Assembly: GCA_016713235.1 (NCBI GenBank)
Contig: JADJPN010000002.1
Location: 1-64,000, forward strand
From: Hyphomicrobiales bacterium
GTDB taxonomy: Bacteria; Pseudomonadota; Alphaproteobacteria; Rhizobiales; Xanthobacteraceae
Length of the DNA stretch: 64,000 nucleotides
Direction of reading: 5' to 3'
The translations under genes were made by a program, and so were the position numbers. Below the pieces are notes generated by a model. The model made no database searches. It saw nothing but the letters and a program-made list of their open reading frames with translations, and had not been told where the DNA came from. Shown in pieces: positions 19,771 to 28,598 of this stretch. Numbering within the stretch: position 1 is the first letter of the stretch; the number at the start of each line of letters is the position of its first letter.

Positions 19771-20973
19771 CTATGCTGCCTCTCCGCCAGAGATGCCGCT
19801 GAACACCCACGCCAAAGTGTCGTGCAGCGCTCTAGGGTTGGCGGTTGCAAGCAAGTGATTGCGAAGTTCCCGTTGAACGCCGACAGCGTGATAAATCTCG
19901 CCGAATTGCCGCGATGTAAGTTGAATCCGTGCGGTTCTCAGATAGCGCTCGTGTTGATAAGCGCGGAACGCATCTTCGATCGAGCTATGACGATCTACCA
20001 TTTCTGCGAGCACCACCGCGTCCTCTAGAGCCATGCATGCGCCTTGCGAGATGTAGACGTAGGTCGGGTGAGCGGCGTCGCCAAGGAGCGTAACACGGCC
20101 TTTCGACCACTCCTTGAGCGGCGGCCGATCGTAAAGTATCCACGCTCTCGAAGTATCAATGTGCTCCAGCAATGCTTTGACGTGCGGGCAGGCATCACGG
20201 AAACGCTCCATCATCGTGTCGCGATTGCCGCGCGGATATCCATTCTCGAATTTTACACTAGGGTCGCGATAGCTCGCGCCGATGTTGAAAATTTCGTCGC
20301 GGCGAAGCGGATAGTGGAAGAAATCTAGCTCGGGGCCGCCCCACATCGTCACCGATTGCGAATAGCGTTCTTGAGGAATGTCTTTCACGGGAACGACGCC
20401 GCGGCAAAGCACGTAATGGTCGGTCGAAGGGTTCTCGCGTCCGAACAATGCCGCGCGGCTTTCCCACCACAGGCCGTCACAAGCAACCATGGCCCGGCCT
20501 TCGTAAGTTTTATCGTCCGCTGTAGTGACGAGCACGCGATCGCCGACATCGTCAAATTTGACGACCTTGCTATTGGTCGCAAGCTTGACCAACGGCGATG
20601 CCTGGCAGGCGCGCAGGAGTGCTTCAAGAACGTCGCCGCGGTGCAGGAGCGCGTACCGATAACCGAAACGGCGGACAAACTCTTCGTCGATCGGCGACTG
20701 AAATACTGCTTCACCGGTCATCATGTCGCCGAGTACAAGGCGCTCCGGATACGCCGCGACGCGCTGTATTTCTTCCAGCACACCGAGCGCCTTGAACGCC
20801 TTGAACGCGTTGGGAGGCATTTGAATGCCAGCCCCGATCTCGCGCAGCTCAGCCGCCTGTTCGAGGATTTGTACGGCATGGCCTTTGCGCGACAGCGCAA
20901 GGCCCGTCGCAATTCCGCCGATTCCACCCCCAACCACGATAATAGGCAGGTTCGTGTTGTCTTTGCTTGGCAT
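19771..20973 (-). CDS. FAD-dependent aromatic-ring hydroxylase (salicylate / 3-hydroxybenzoate 6-hydroxylase type)
   Basis: Intact 400-residue group A flavoprotein monooxygenase, predicted to hydroxylate an aromatic acid with NAD(P)H and O2 in the cytoplasm. It has the Rossmann GGGIGGIATGLALSRKG near residues 15-31 ending in E38, the DG motif ACDGLWWESR near 164, and the GD motif LLGDAAHPTYVYISQGACMA (about 296-315) followed by LEDA. The usual LQYLAQGA version of the last segment is YVYISQGA here, a change next to the active-site pocket. It is the last gene of the minus-strand hyuA-hyuB run and starts 30 bases after hyuB. It is intact although both hydantoinase genes are frameshifted. The substrate is unknown; the operon suggests a nitrogen heterocycle or hydroxylated aromatic acid. 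Confidence 0.87.
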   Translation of the reverse strand: MPSKDNTNLPIIVVGGGIGGIATGLALSRKGHAVQILEQAAELREIGAGIQMPPNAFKAFKALGVLEEIQRVAAYPERLVLGDMMTGEAVFQSPIDEEFVRRFGYRYALLHRGDVLEALLRACQASPLVKLATNSKVVKFDDVGDRVLVTTADDKTYEGRAMVACDGLWWESRAALFGRENPSTDHYVLCRGVVPVKDIPQERYSQSVTMWGGPELDFFHYPLRRDEIFNIGASYRDPSVKFENGYPRGNRDTMMERFRDACPHVKALLEHIDTSRAWILYDRPPLKEWSKGRVTLLGDAAHPTYVYISQGACMALEDAVVLAEMVDRHSSIEDAFRAYQHERYLRTARIQLTSRQFGEIYHAVGVQRELRNHLLATANPRALHDTLAWVFSGISGGEAA

Positions 20974-21002
20974 GTAAGTGTCCCGAGGAATCCGTGTAAG
21001 GT

Positions 21003-22666
21003 TTAGGTTCTGGCGAAAGGCCGTGAGATTTTTTCGTTCTTCAGATCCGCTTCCGCCAAAGCTTGATCTCTCCGTTCAGGCTGTCCGTTGCCACCACCGC
21101 CCGCAGTGGTGACGACGACCCGATCGCCTTTTTGAAGAACGGCCATCATTTTCGAGGGGATTTCCTCCTTGTGGCCGTTTGTCCTGAAAATTTCGGAGAT
21201 GGCCATGGCGCCCGGTTCGCCTCCATTGCTGCCGGCTGCGGCGCACATGTGCCGCTCTCCGCGATGGGTAAATCGAACCTCGCCTTCCAGAACTTCGTAC
21301 TCCTTCACGATTCCGAGCCCGCCGCGCTGCTTCCCCGCGCCTCCCGAGTCCGGCCGTAACGCGATCCGATGAACCCTTATGGGTGCTTCCATTTCCATGG
21401 CCTCCGCAGGCAGGTTCATGCAATTGGAAACGTCCGTTTCGATAACATCCACGCCATCGGAGTTGAGACCGGCACCGCTGCCGCCGGCGATCAGTTCGCC
21501 GATGACAAAAGGATCGCCGCCTTGGCGCAAACCGCCAAACATGACCGCCAGCATTTCTCCGGAAGAATCCGCGGGCACGCGTTCGGGAACGGCCGGCCTG
21601 AGCGCACCGAGGATGCACCCGGCCATGCGCTTAATGGTGGCGGTCCGCGCGTTAACGGGCGCCGGCTCGACCGGGTTGACGATCGAGCCGAGGGGCAACT
21701 CAAGAGAGATCGGGCGGAAACAACCGGCGTTTGTCGGAATCGCTGGATCCGTGACCGCACGGATCGCAAAGCATGCCGCCGCAAGGCGCCAGAGGGCACA
21801 GCATTGAAGGGCCCACGCACCTGGGCTGATGAGCCGGTAAAATCGACGTGAAAGTTGCCGTCCTTTATCGTCACGGCGACCTCGAAGCGAATGCGCTTGT
21901 CGAGTTCAATGCCGTCGTTGTCGTTGTAGTCGACGTAGGAATAGGTGCCTTCCGGGATCGAGCGAAGCGCCGAACGCGTGAGTTCTTCGGATTTCTCGAG
22001 GAGATTGGCGAAGATTGCGCCAACCATATTTTGACCCAGCGCGTCTACCAATTCGCCAACGCGGCGCGCGCCGACGTTGCAGGCCGCCAGTTGCGCATTC
22101 AAATCTCCCATAACGGTATTCGGAATGCGAACGTTCTGCCGGATGAGCGCAACGAGCGTCTCGTTGTATTTACCTTTGTCGCGAAACTTGAGCGGTGGAA
22201 TACGCAGGCCTTCCTGGAAGATTTCCACCGCATTCGTCGGCACTGAGCCGGGTGACATGCCGCCCATGTCCTGGTGATGCGTCATCGCGGCCGAGATCGC
22301 TACGACACGCCCGTCTTTTGTGACAATCGGCGTCACAATTGCGATATCGGGCAGGTGAGTTCCGCCCAGGTAGGGTTCGTTCATGATGAACGCATCGCCG
22401 GCATTCATCTGGCTAACTGGAAACAGTTCGAGAATCTTCGCGACGACCGGAATGAGCGTTCCGAGATGCACAGGGATTGCGCATGCCTGCGCCAGCGTTT
22501 CGCCTTCGGTCGTAAACAAGCTTGCCGAAGCGTCGAGCCCTTCTTTGACGATCGGCGAAAAGGAAGAGCGAAGCAGCGTTTGCTGCATTTCGTTGGCAAT
22601 ACCCTCGATCTTGTTACGGACGACTTCTACCGTAATCGGGTCGAGACCATGATCCGGCTGTTTCAT
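21003..22666 (-). pseudogene. Hydantoinase B / oxoprolinase-family subunit, one frameshift
   Basis: HyuB-type subunit that works with HyuA in ATP-dependent opening of hydantoin-, oxoproline- or cyanuric-like rings. The opening DPITVEVVRNKIEGIANEMQ, NEPYLGGTHLPDIAIVTPIV and MTHHQDMGGMSPGS are all family signatures. The frame is broken once near 21788, just after FNAVPSGAL. The next frame continues without interruption (AACFAIRAV, PIPTNAGCF-like, LPLGSIVNPVEPAPVNARTA, ADSSGEMLA) to a stop at 21003. One inserted or lost base would restore a full protein of about 554 residues. It starts 3 bases after hyuA ends, so the two were co-translated. Confidence 0.85.
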
Positions 22667-22669
22667 CGT

Positions 22670-24713
22670 TTAGCCTCGGCTCAAAATGATGTTGCTGGCG
22701 CTGTCGACGACGCCTTCCCAGCCTGGTTCCACGAGCGTCGTCGTATCGGATTGCTGCACGATTGCCGGTCCCGAGAACGAAAACCCGGCGGGCAGCGCTT
22801 CGCGGTTCAATACGCGTGCCTCGACGGCTTTATCGAAGCCGCTCACCCAGATCGGGCGCGTACCGAGATCGAAAGGCGAGGCGGATGGCGCGAGCCGCAT
22901 TTCGTCGATGGAGTCACTTCCCGCTGCCTGATGGACCGTGCGAAGCGCTACGATCTTTGCCGGCTCGCGGACCGAATGGCCGTAAACGCGGTCATGAGCC
23001 GATAGGAAATCCTCATAGATCTGCTCTACGAGTTTGACCGAGTTCGGATTGAAACTGATTTCGAGCGAGTAAGACTGGCCGATAAAGCAGATATCGGCGT
23101 AGTAGGAGATCGTCACATCACTCGTCTTGACGCGTTCGGCGCGCATCAGTTGCGATGCGGACTGATCGAGTTGAACCAGCGCATGATTGAGTTCCGCAAC
23201 AACCAGGCCAGTAAGCGGACTGAAAACGCGGTTGAGACTTCGTGTTCGATCGGCGCTGCGAGCAGGCCGGCAGCAGCCAACACCCCGGGGATGCGCGGGA
23301 CAACGATCTTCGTCATCTTGAGTTCTGCAGCCAGCGCGGTGGCATGTAACCCACCTGCACCGCCCAACGGCATCAAGGCGAACTCGCGCTGATCGACGCC
23401 CTGGCGCACGGACACCGCGCGAATGCCTTCCGCCATTTGCGCGTTCAGCACGCGATGAATGCCCAACGCTGCCTTTTCGATTGAGATGCCAAGCGGATCC
23501 GCGATATTTTTCTTCAGTACATTTCGCGCGAGGTCGGCTTTCAACTTGAAGCTGCCGCCAGCGAAATAATCTGGATCGAGGTAACCTAAAACAACGGAAG
23601 CGTCACAGACGGTTGCATGCGTGCCGCCGCGGTCGTAACAGGCGGGACCGGGCTCGGAGCCGGCCGACTGCGGACCGACACGTAAGCTGCCTCCTTCGAC
23701 GCGAGCGATGCTTCCGCCTCCGACCCAATCGTATTGACGTCAACCATCGCGACCCGCACGGCGTAGTCGCCGATGACGCCTTCCGGGCGAATGAGGGGTT
23801 TGCGCTTGCTAATCAGCGCGATATCGGCCGACGTCCCGCCGATGTCGATCGTGATTATGTTGTCGGTATTGGCGGATGCTCCGGCAATTTTACCGCCGAC
23901 AACGCCGCCGGCCGGTCCAGATAGAAAAAGGCGAATCGGCCGCATGCGGGCAACGCTTGATACGGTGAGGCCGCCCCGCGACTGCATAACCTGCAATGGT
24001 GCTGCAACGCCTTCCTTCTGAAGTGACTGTTCGAGCCGCTCCAGATAGTTGGCTACCGTCGGTTTCACATATGCATCGAAAGCCGTTGCAACCGTTCGCT
24101 CGTATTCGCGAAAGTGCGGGTCCACCTCCGATGATATGGATACGGAAACGTCGGGATACCACGCTGAAATCAGCCTTTCGCCCGCTGCTCATGCGCCGGG
24201 TTGGCGAAAGCGAATAGAAACACGACGGCAATTGAACGAGCGCCGCTTTGCACAAGCTTGTCGGCGGCGTTGCGCAGATCGGCCTCATCTAACGCAGTCA
24301 AGATTTCGCCGCTCGGAGCGACGCGCTCGCTGACCTCTTGCCGGAAACGACGTGGAGCTAAAAAGACAAGCGGTTGAGGTTCGAGCACCACGTCATACAT
24401 TTGCCGACGAGACTGGCGGCCGATTTCCAGAACATCGCGGAAGCCTTTGGTAGTTATGATTCCGATCGCAGCGCCTTTTCGTTCGAGGACAGCATTCGTT
24501 GCGATCGTCGTGCCGTGCGCAAACTTCTCGAGATCAGTTGCGTTGAGCGCCCAGTCCGACTTCATCCGCTTCAGCGCGGCAACTACAGCTTCGCCCGGAT
24601 CGGTGCGTGTTGTGGGTAGCTTGAAAAAACGGATGTTTTCGCAGGCTTTCGCACGACCACATCCGTAAATGTGCCGCCAATATCGACGCCAATTTCAAGG
24701 AGCTCGGACATCA
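22670..24713 (-). pseudogene. Hydantoinase A / oxoprolinase-family subunit, multiply frameshifted
   Basis: HyuA-type ATPase-fold subunit. It opens with SELLEIGVDIGGTFTDVVV (ATG at 24711-24713), the family's phosphate-binding signature. The frame then changes near 24630, 24180, 23650, 23560 and 23150. Family pieces in order are TTIATNAVLERKGAAIGIIT, GFRDVLEIGRQSRRQ, SGPAGGVVGGK, NIITIDIGGTSADIALI (the second nucleotide-binding motif), FALMPLGGAGGLHATALAAE and IVVPRIPGVLAAAGLL, ending with GFSFSGPAIVQQSDTTTLVE. At least four indels. It is the first gene of the minus-strand operon and begins 8 bases from a perfect palindrome (24721-24752). Confidence 0.85.
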
Positions 24714-24720
24714 TTCATCC

Positions 24721-24752
24721 AGAGTGAAAATAATTGCATTTATTTTCACTCT
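24721..24752. promoter_or_regulatory. Perfect 13-bp inverted repeat, probable operator of the XRE-cupin / hyuA intergenic region
   Basis: A 13-base arm AGAGTGAAAATAA, a 6-base spacer and its exact reverse complement. It sits between the divergent hyuA start (24713) and the XRE-cupin regulator gene (24819), right at the hyuA translation start. AT-rich arms in a GC-rich genome are characteristic of operators bound by dimeric helix-turn-helix proteins. The natural candidate is the adjacent regulator; that pairing is inferred. Confidence 0.75.
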
Positions 24753-24818
24753 AATTGATAATTTGTCAACCTGTTTCCGTCTGACTATTAGGTGCTTGCC
24801 AATTGTTGGGGAGCTCGC

Positions 24819-25469
24819 GTGAAGACAAAGCGAAGTTTTAAAGAGGGTCAAGCACCGGACGCTAACCTCGGTAATGATGTCTGGATCGGCGCGCGATTGC
24901 GCGAGCTTCGGCAGGATCGGCGGCTTTCGATCCAAGAACTTGCCCATAAGGTCTCACTCTCGATCGGTATGATCAGCCAGATCGAGAGGGGTGTATCGAC
25001 ACCGTCGCTCCGCTCCCTGCGGCTGCTCGCGGAAGCGCTTGAGGTTCCTGTTTCCTGGTTTTTCGCCTCGTCGAAGGGACACGCTGCTTCACGTCATATT
25101 GTACGGAAAGACCAACGCAGGCGGCTTCGAGTGCCAGATGTTGGCGTCGTGCAGGAGCTATTAAGTCCTAGTTCTGCGATGCGGATCGAGGTGTATGAAG
25201 TGACGCTCGATCCGGGCGGGAGCTCGGGAGCAGAATCCTATACGCACGACGGAGAGAAGTTTGGGCTAATCATCGAAGGCGAAATGCAGTTGTTGATCGG
25301 CGACGACTTGCACACGCTGGAATGTGGAGACAGTTTTCATTTCCCCAGCACACAGCCGCATCGCTTTCAAAACTCCGGACCCGGCATCGCACGTTTTGTT
25401 TGGGGCGTAGCGCACGCGAAAACGAAACGGCGACAGAAGAAAGCTGCTTCAGTAGGTAAAAGCAGATAG
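24819..25469 (+). CDS. XRE-family transcriptional regulator with C-terminal cupin domain
   Basis: Intact 216-residue regulator. The helix-turn-helix spans about residues 18-75 (LRELRQDRRLSIQELAHKVS, SIGMISQIERGVSTPSLRSL). The C-terminal cupin_2 barrel (about 120-200) has GEKFGLIIEGEMQLLIGDD and CGDSFHFPSTQPHRFQNSGP. This architecture (as in PuuR, SutR) usually senses a small catabolite and represses an adjacent catabolic operon. The GTG at 24819 is chosen because GGGGAG lies 5 bases upstream; an in-frame GTG at 24792 would add nine residues. It is divergent from hyuA-hyuB-monooxygenase across the palindrome, so it likely controls that operon and itself. It is intact while its target genes are broken. 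Confidence 0.88.
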   Translation: MKTKRSFKEGQAPDANLGNDVWIGARLRELRQDRRLSIQELAHKVSLSIGMISQIERGVSTPSLRSLRLLAEALEVPVSWFFASSKGHAASRHIVRKDQRRRLRVPDVGVVQELLSPSSAMRIEVYEVTLDPGGSSGAESYTHDGEKFGLIIEGEMQLLIGDDLHTLECGDSFHFPSTQPHRFQNSGPGIARFVWGVAHAKTKRRQKKAASVGKSR

Positions 25470-25544
25470 TTTTCATTCAATGCGAAATTGCCTAATTTTT
25501 TCATTCTCCTTTAAGCTACTCGTGCCGCTCGTACGTAGATCATG

Positions 25545-25939
25545 TGAAAGCTGCGTTTGGCGTCGCAGAGAGACGAACCTGTCGGACTTTGGGGCAGTAT
25601 CGTTCGACGTGCGGAAAATCCGACGACCCCGATGACGAAGCGGCCTTGACGGCAGGCATCGCCGCGTTCGCCCGTCAGTCTGAGAGAACGGCTACTGCGA
25701 GAGCTTCAACGGAAAACCCAGCGACGAACTACTGAACGGAGAAACCCTTCTACGCGCGCAAGGAGACTAAGATTGTGATCGAAAACTGGCGATGTCACTG
25801 CAACGCGGTCAGCTCGCACTCATCGCTTAGACGCAAACCGTCAACCCCCGAAGCAATCGTCTGGCCAGTGGCAGAACCGATGCTGCAAACGCAGTCTCTA
25901 AACGAACATGCAAACCGGATCACGTAGTGGACCGATCAG
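25545..25939 (+). mobile_element. Degenerate, internally deleted IS3 (IS407-type) element
   Basis: Relic of the same element type as 26803-28042. It starts inside orfB (ERRTCRTLGQYRSTCGKSDD, DDEAALTA), jumps by an internal deletion of roughly 400 bases to the transposase C-terminus (GYCESFNGKPSDELLNGE-like, IENWRCHCNAVSSHSSL-like, EAIVWPVAEPMLQTQSLNEH), and ends in a diverged right terminal repeat at about 25917-25939. Several frameshifts are present. Its right end lies one or two bases from the stop codon of the GntR gene. It accounts for all of the 470-base gap between the XRE and GntR genes except a short leader. Confidence 0.8.
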
Positions 25940-25940
25940 T

Positions 25941-26726
25941 TTATTTATGTCCGTCCTTGCGCTCCCTAAGGGCTTTCTGCGCAGCTACACGGTTCTCAAG
26001 CGTAAGTGAGCGATGCACCTGTTCCGCAGTCTTGGCGTCATTCGACGATATGGCCTTCACGATTTGACGCCAACTTCGTAGTGAATGACGTCGGCGCGTT
26101 GGGGAACTGAGTGCTAGTCTCGAATACCTGCGCACACGAACAGCGAAACTACCAATCAGTTCGGTCAGCCGTTGGTTTCCGCAAATTCCACAAACCGTGG
26201 TGATCATTTCCGTGGTGGCTTTTAAGTACTCGTTGGCATCGTGCTGAGAGATCTCAAGTAAATCCAGCCCCTTCTTCAGAGCAGGGCCGTCTGCAGGCTT
26301 GAAGCGAACTGCTGCGCTACCGGAGGCTAGTCCCAATAACGCAGCCCGAATGTCGAATATATCCGCCAATTCGTCTTCGGTCATGGACGTGACATGTGCG
26401 CCACGTTGCGATGCGATCGTAACAAGTCCACGGCTTTCGAGGATGCGCAGTGCGTCTCTTACAGTCGCGCGGCTGACTTCAAACGAGTCAGCCAGTTCTA
26501 CTTCGCGCAACCGGTCGCCGGGTACTATGTCCTCGCGCACGATTGAGCAGCCGATTTGATCCGCGACTTGGAGTGCAAGAGTTTTCCGCAGATCGGTTGG
26601 GCTGAAATCGGGCAGCTTACTCCGCATTGGCGCAAAGGAGTCTCGTCCTGCGTCAAGCGAAAGTTCCGTTTCGTCTCCGGAGTGTGCTCCTAAAGCGGGC
26701 AGCAAAGCTTTACTTCTCATTCTCAA
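25941..26726 (-). CDS. GntR-family transcriptional regulator (FCD-type)
   Basis: Intact 261-residue regulator. A winged helix domain covers about residues 42-110 (IVPGDRLREVELADSFEVSR, ATVRDALRILESRGLVTI), and an FCD-like all-helical effector domain follows (ELADIFDIRAALLGLASGSA, ITTVCGICGNQRL). The FCD metal-binding histidines are not obvious (EMITTVCGICGN where many relatives have FHxxIxxxxGN), so ligand binding may be altered. An internal start (MRSKLPDFSP, 34 residues later) is possible. The gene lies between two IS3 copies and has no catabolic neighbour on its strand, so its target has probably been lost to rearrangement. Confidence 0.82.
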   Translation of the reverse strand: MRMRSKALLPALGAHSGDETELSLDAGRDSFAPMRSKLPDFSPTDLRKTLALQVADQIGCSIVREDIVPGDRLREVELADSFEVSRATVRDALRILESRGLVTIASQRGAHVTSMTEDELADIFDIRAALLGLASGSAAVRFKPADGPALKKGLDLLEISQHDANEYLKATTEMITTVCGICGNQRLTELIGSFAVRVRRYSRLALSSPTRRRHSLRSWRQIVKAISSNDAKTAEQVHRSLTLENRVAAQKALRERKDGHK

Positions 26727-26864
26727 AGCCTGTTCCGGGCCATCGCCTGTAAATCAGACTCCGACTCTATCCGATTTTAACGCCATCGTCCTCCTGCCGG
26801 GCTGATCTGCCCCTTTGAAGTGGTCCTCCCTGAAGTATAATTTTCGGAGTGGAGGATGAGATCG

Positions 26865-27143
26865 ATGGCCAGGAAGAGGCATTCGGCGGAAGAGATTGTT
26901 GCGAAGCTACGGTAGATCGATGTGCTGATGGCGCAAGGCCGGCAGGTTGCGGACGCGGTTCGAGCGATAGGTGTGACTGAAGTTACATATTACCGCTGGC
27001 GGAATGAGTACGGCAGCCTGAAGGGCGACCAGGTGAAGCGGTTCAAGGAGCTGGAGACTGAGAACAGTCGTCTACGGCGAGCCGTCTCGGAGCTTACACT
27101 GGACAAGCTTATTCTTGCTGAGGCTGCAAAGGGAAACTTCTAA
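26865..27143 (+). pseudogene. IS3-family transposase orfA with premature stop
   Basis: Helix-turn-helix subunit of the transposase. It opens MARKRHSAEEIVAKLR, then TAG at 26913-26915 where relatives have glutamine, then continues in frame as IDVLMAQGRQVADAVRAIGV and LTLDKLILAEAAKGNF to a stop at 27143. The C-terminal leucine-rich coiled coil (KELETENSRLRRAVSELTLD) is intact. An internal ATG at 26922 could give a 73-residue product without the first helices. Confidence 0.85.
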
Positions 27144-28008
27144 GCCCATCACGTCGCCGCGCCTGTGTCGATCACGTGACGGCCGAGCTTGGGGTCTCCG
27201 AGAGCGGGCGTGCCGGGCTCTTGGTCAACACCGTTCGACGCAGCGCAAACATCCCGACGATCCCCGATGATGAAGCCATTCTGACGGCCGACATCATTGA
27301 ACTTGCCAGCCGGTACGGTCGCTACGGATATCGCCGGATCACGGCGCTGCTTCGTAGTGCAGGCTGGACGGTGAACAAGAAGCGTGTCGAGCGGATCTGG
27401 CAATGTGAGAGGGGCTGAAGGTCCCTGCCAAACAGCCTAAGCGGCGACGTCTGTGGCTCAATGACGGTTCGTGCATCCGTCTGCGGCCGGAGCGAGCCAA
27501 CCATGTCTGGTCCTACGACTTCGTCGCTGACCGCACTCACGACGGAAAAGGGTTCCGGATGCTGTGCATCATCGACGAGTTCACCCGCGAGAGCCTGGCC
27601 ATTCGTGTCGCTCGGAAGCTCAAGGCAACTGACGTCATCGAGGCGCTCTGCGAGTTGTTCGTCTCGCGGGGCGTCCCTGCGCACATACGTTCAGACAACG
27701 GCCCTGAGTTTGTTGCCCTTGCTCTTCGCCAATGGATCGCCACGGTTGGAGCGAAGACCGCCCACATCGAACCAGGGAGCCCGTGGGAGAATGGCTACTG
27801 CGAGAGTTTCAACGGCAAGCTGCGTGACGAACTGCTCAACGGAGAAATCTTCTACACGTTGAAGGAAGCGAAGATCATGATCGAAGCCTGGCGGCGTCAC
27901 TGCAACACGGTCCGTCCGCACTCATCGCTCGGGTATCGACCGCCAGCGCCTGAAGCCATCGTCTGGCCTACAACAAAACCGATGACACAAATGCAATCTC
28001 TAAACTAA
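27143..28008 (+). pseudogene. IS3-family transposase orfB (DDE integrase), frameshifted
   Basis: Catalytic subunit. The expected N-terminus SPSRRRACVDHVTAELGVSE starts at 27143. Two compensating shifts at about 27203 and 27265 scramble the ACRALGQHRSTQRK segment, and another at about 27409 breaks the frame after RVERIWQCE. From 27410 the integrase core is continuous: WSYDFVADRTHDGKGFRMLC (first Asp), ELFVSRGVPAHIRSDNGPEF (second Asp), PGSPWENGYCESFNGKLRDE (catalytic Glu). The DDE triad is present but no complete orfB can be made. Confidence 0.85.
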
Positions 28009-28041
28009 CATTCAAATCGGACCACTCAGTGGGGGGCGGTC

Positions 28042-28536
28042 AATACCCCGCTCACTGCAGGCATCTTCCCGAACGCTGATCTGAGCGGCGGCTATGTCGG
28101 TCTTAACGTCGGCTATCGCTGGCACATGGCGAACGACTGGGTCTATGGCCTCCAGCTCAACGCGCCGATTTATGCGAAGAAGCAACGTCCGGTCGTCGCA
28201 ATTGCTGGCCAGCAAAATGGTGAACTGAACTGGGCGCTCTACGGCACGGGTCAGATCGGCAAGGCTTACGGCCGCTGGCTGCCGTATGTTGAAGCAGGCT
28301 TGGGCGTCGCTGACGCGGAAGGTCTTGACCAGAACACCGGCATCACGACCTCGAACACGCACTTCATGTATACGTTAGGTCTTGGCGTGAACTACGCGCT
28401 GACTGACCGCATCACGACCGGCTTGAAGTATCAGTACATTGGCACGTCGAAGGAACGCTATCCGAGCGGCGTTTCGGCAGCGAACTGGGGCTTTGAGATG
28501 AGCCTGATCACCTTCAATCTCGGTTACCGCTTTTAA
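28042..28536 (+). pseudogene. 3' fragment of an outer-membrane beta-barrel gene, 5' end lost at an IS
   Basis: Open frame immediately after the IS right end encoding the last ~164 residues of an OmpW/Omp25-like barrel: DLSGGYVGLNVGYRWHMAND, WALYGTGQIGKAYGRWLPYV, HFMYTLGLGVNYALTDRITT and the terminal strand FEMSLITFNLGYRF with the C-terminal Phe needed for barrel insertion. There is no signal peptide, start codon or promoter, and the missing 5' part is not found elsewhere in the window. A strong terminator follows at 28555. Confidence 0.82.
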
Positions 28537-28554
28537 TTCAAAAAACAAGATAGA

Positions 28555-28589
28555 ATGCCGGCCAGAATTCACTGGCCGGCATTTTTCTT
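28555..28589 (+). terminator. Rho-independent terminator of the barrel gene
   Basis: Perfect 11-bp stem ATGCCGGCCAG / CTGGCCGGCAT around a 6-base loop, followed by TTTTCTTT. It lies 19 bases after the barrel stop codon and just before the next gene. Confidence 0.88.
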
Positions 28590-28598
28590 TGTGGGCAC

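Larger units (their letters stand above)
26803..28042 (+). mobile_element. IS3-family (IS407-type) insertion sequence, inactive
   Basis: 1.24-kb element with imperfect terminal inverted repeats: left TGATCTGCCCCTTTGAAGTG (from 26803), right the reverse complement of TGACCGCCCCCCACTGAGTG (ending 28042). It has the IS3 layout of orfA and orfB. Both frames are damaged. No target-site duplication is visible (GCCGGGC left, ATACCCC right), and the right flank is the middle of an outer-membrane gene whose 5' part is absent from the left flank. This suggests a deletion or recombination between IS copies after insertion. Confidence 0.85.
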
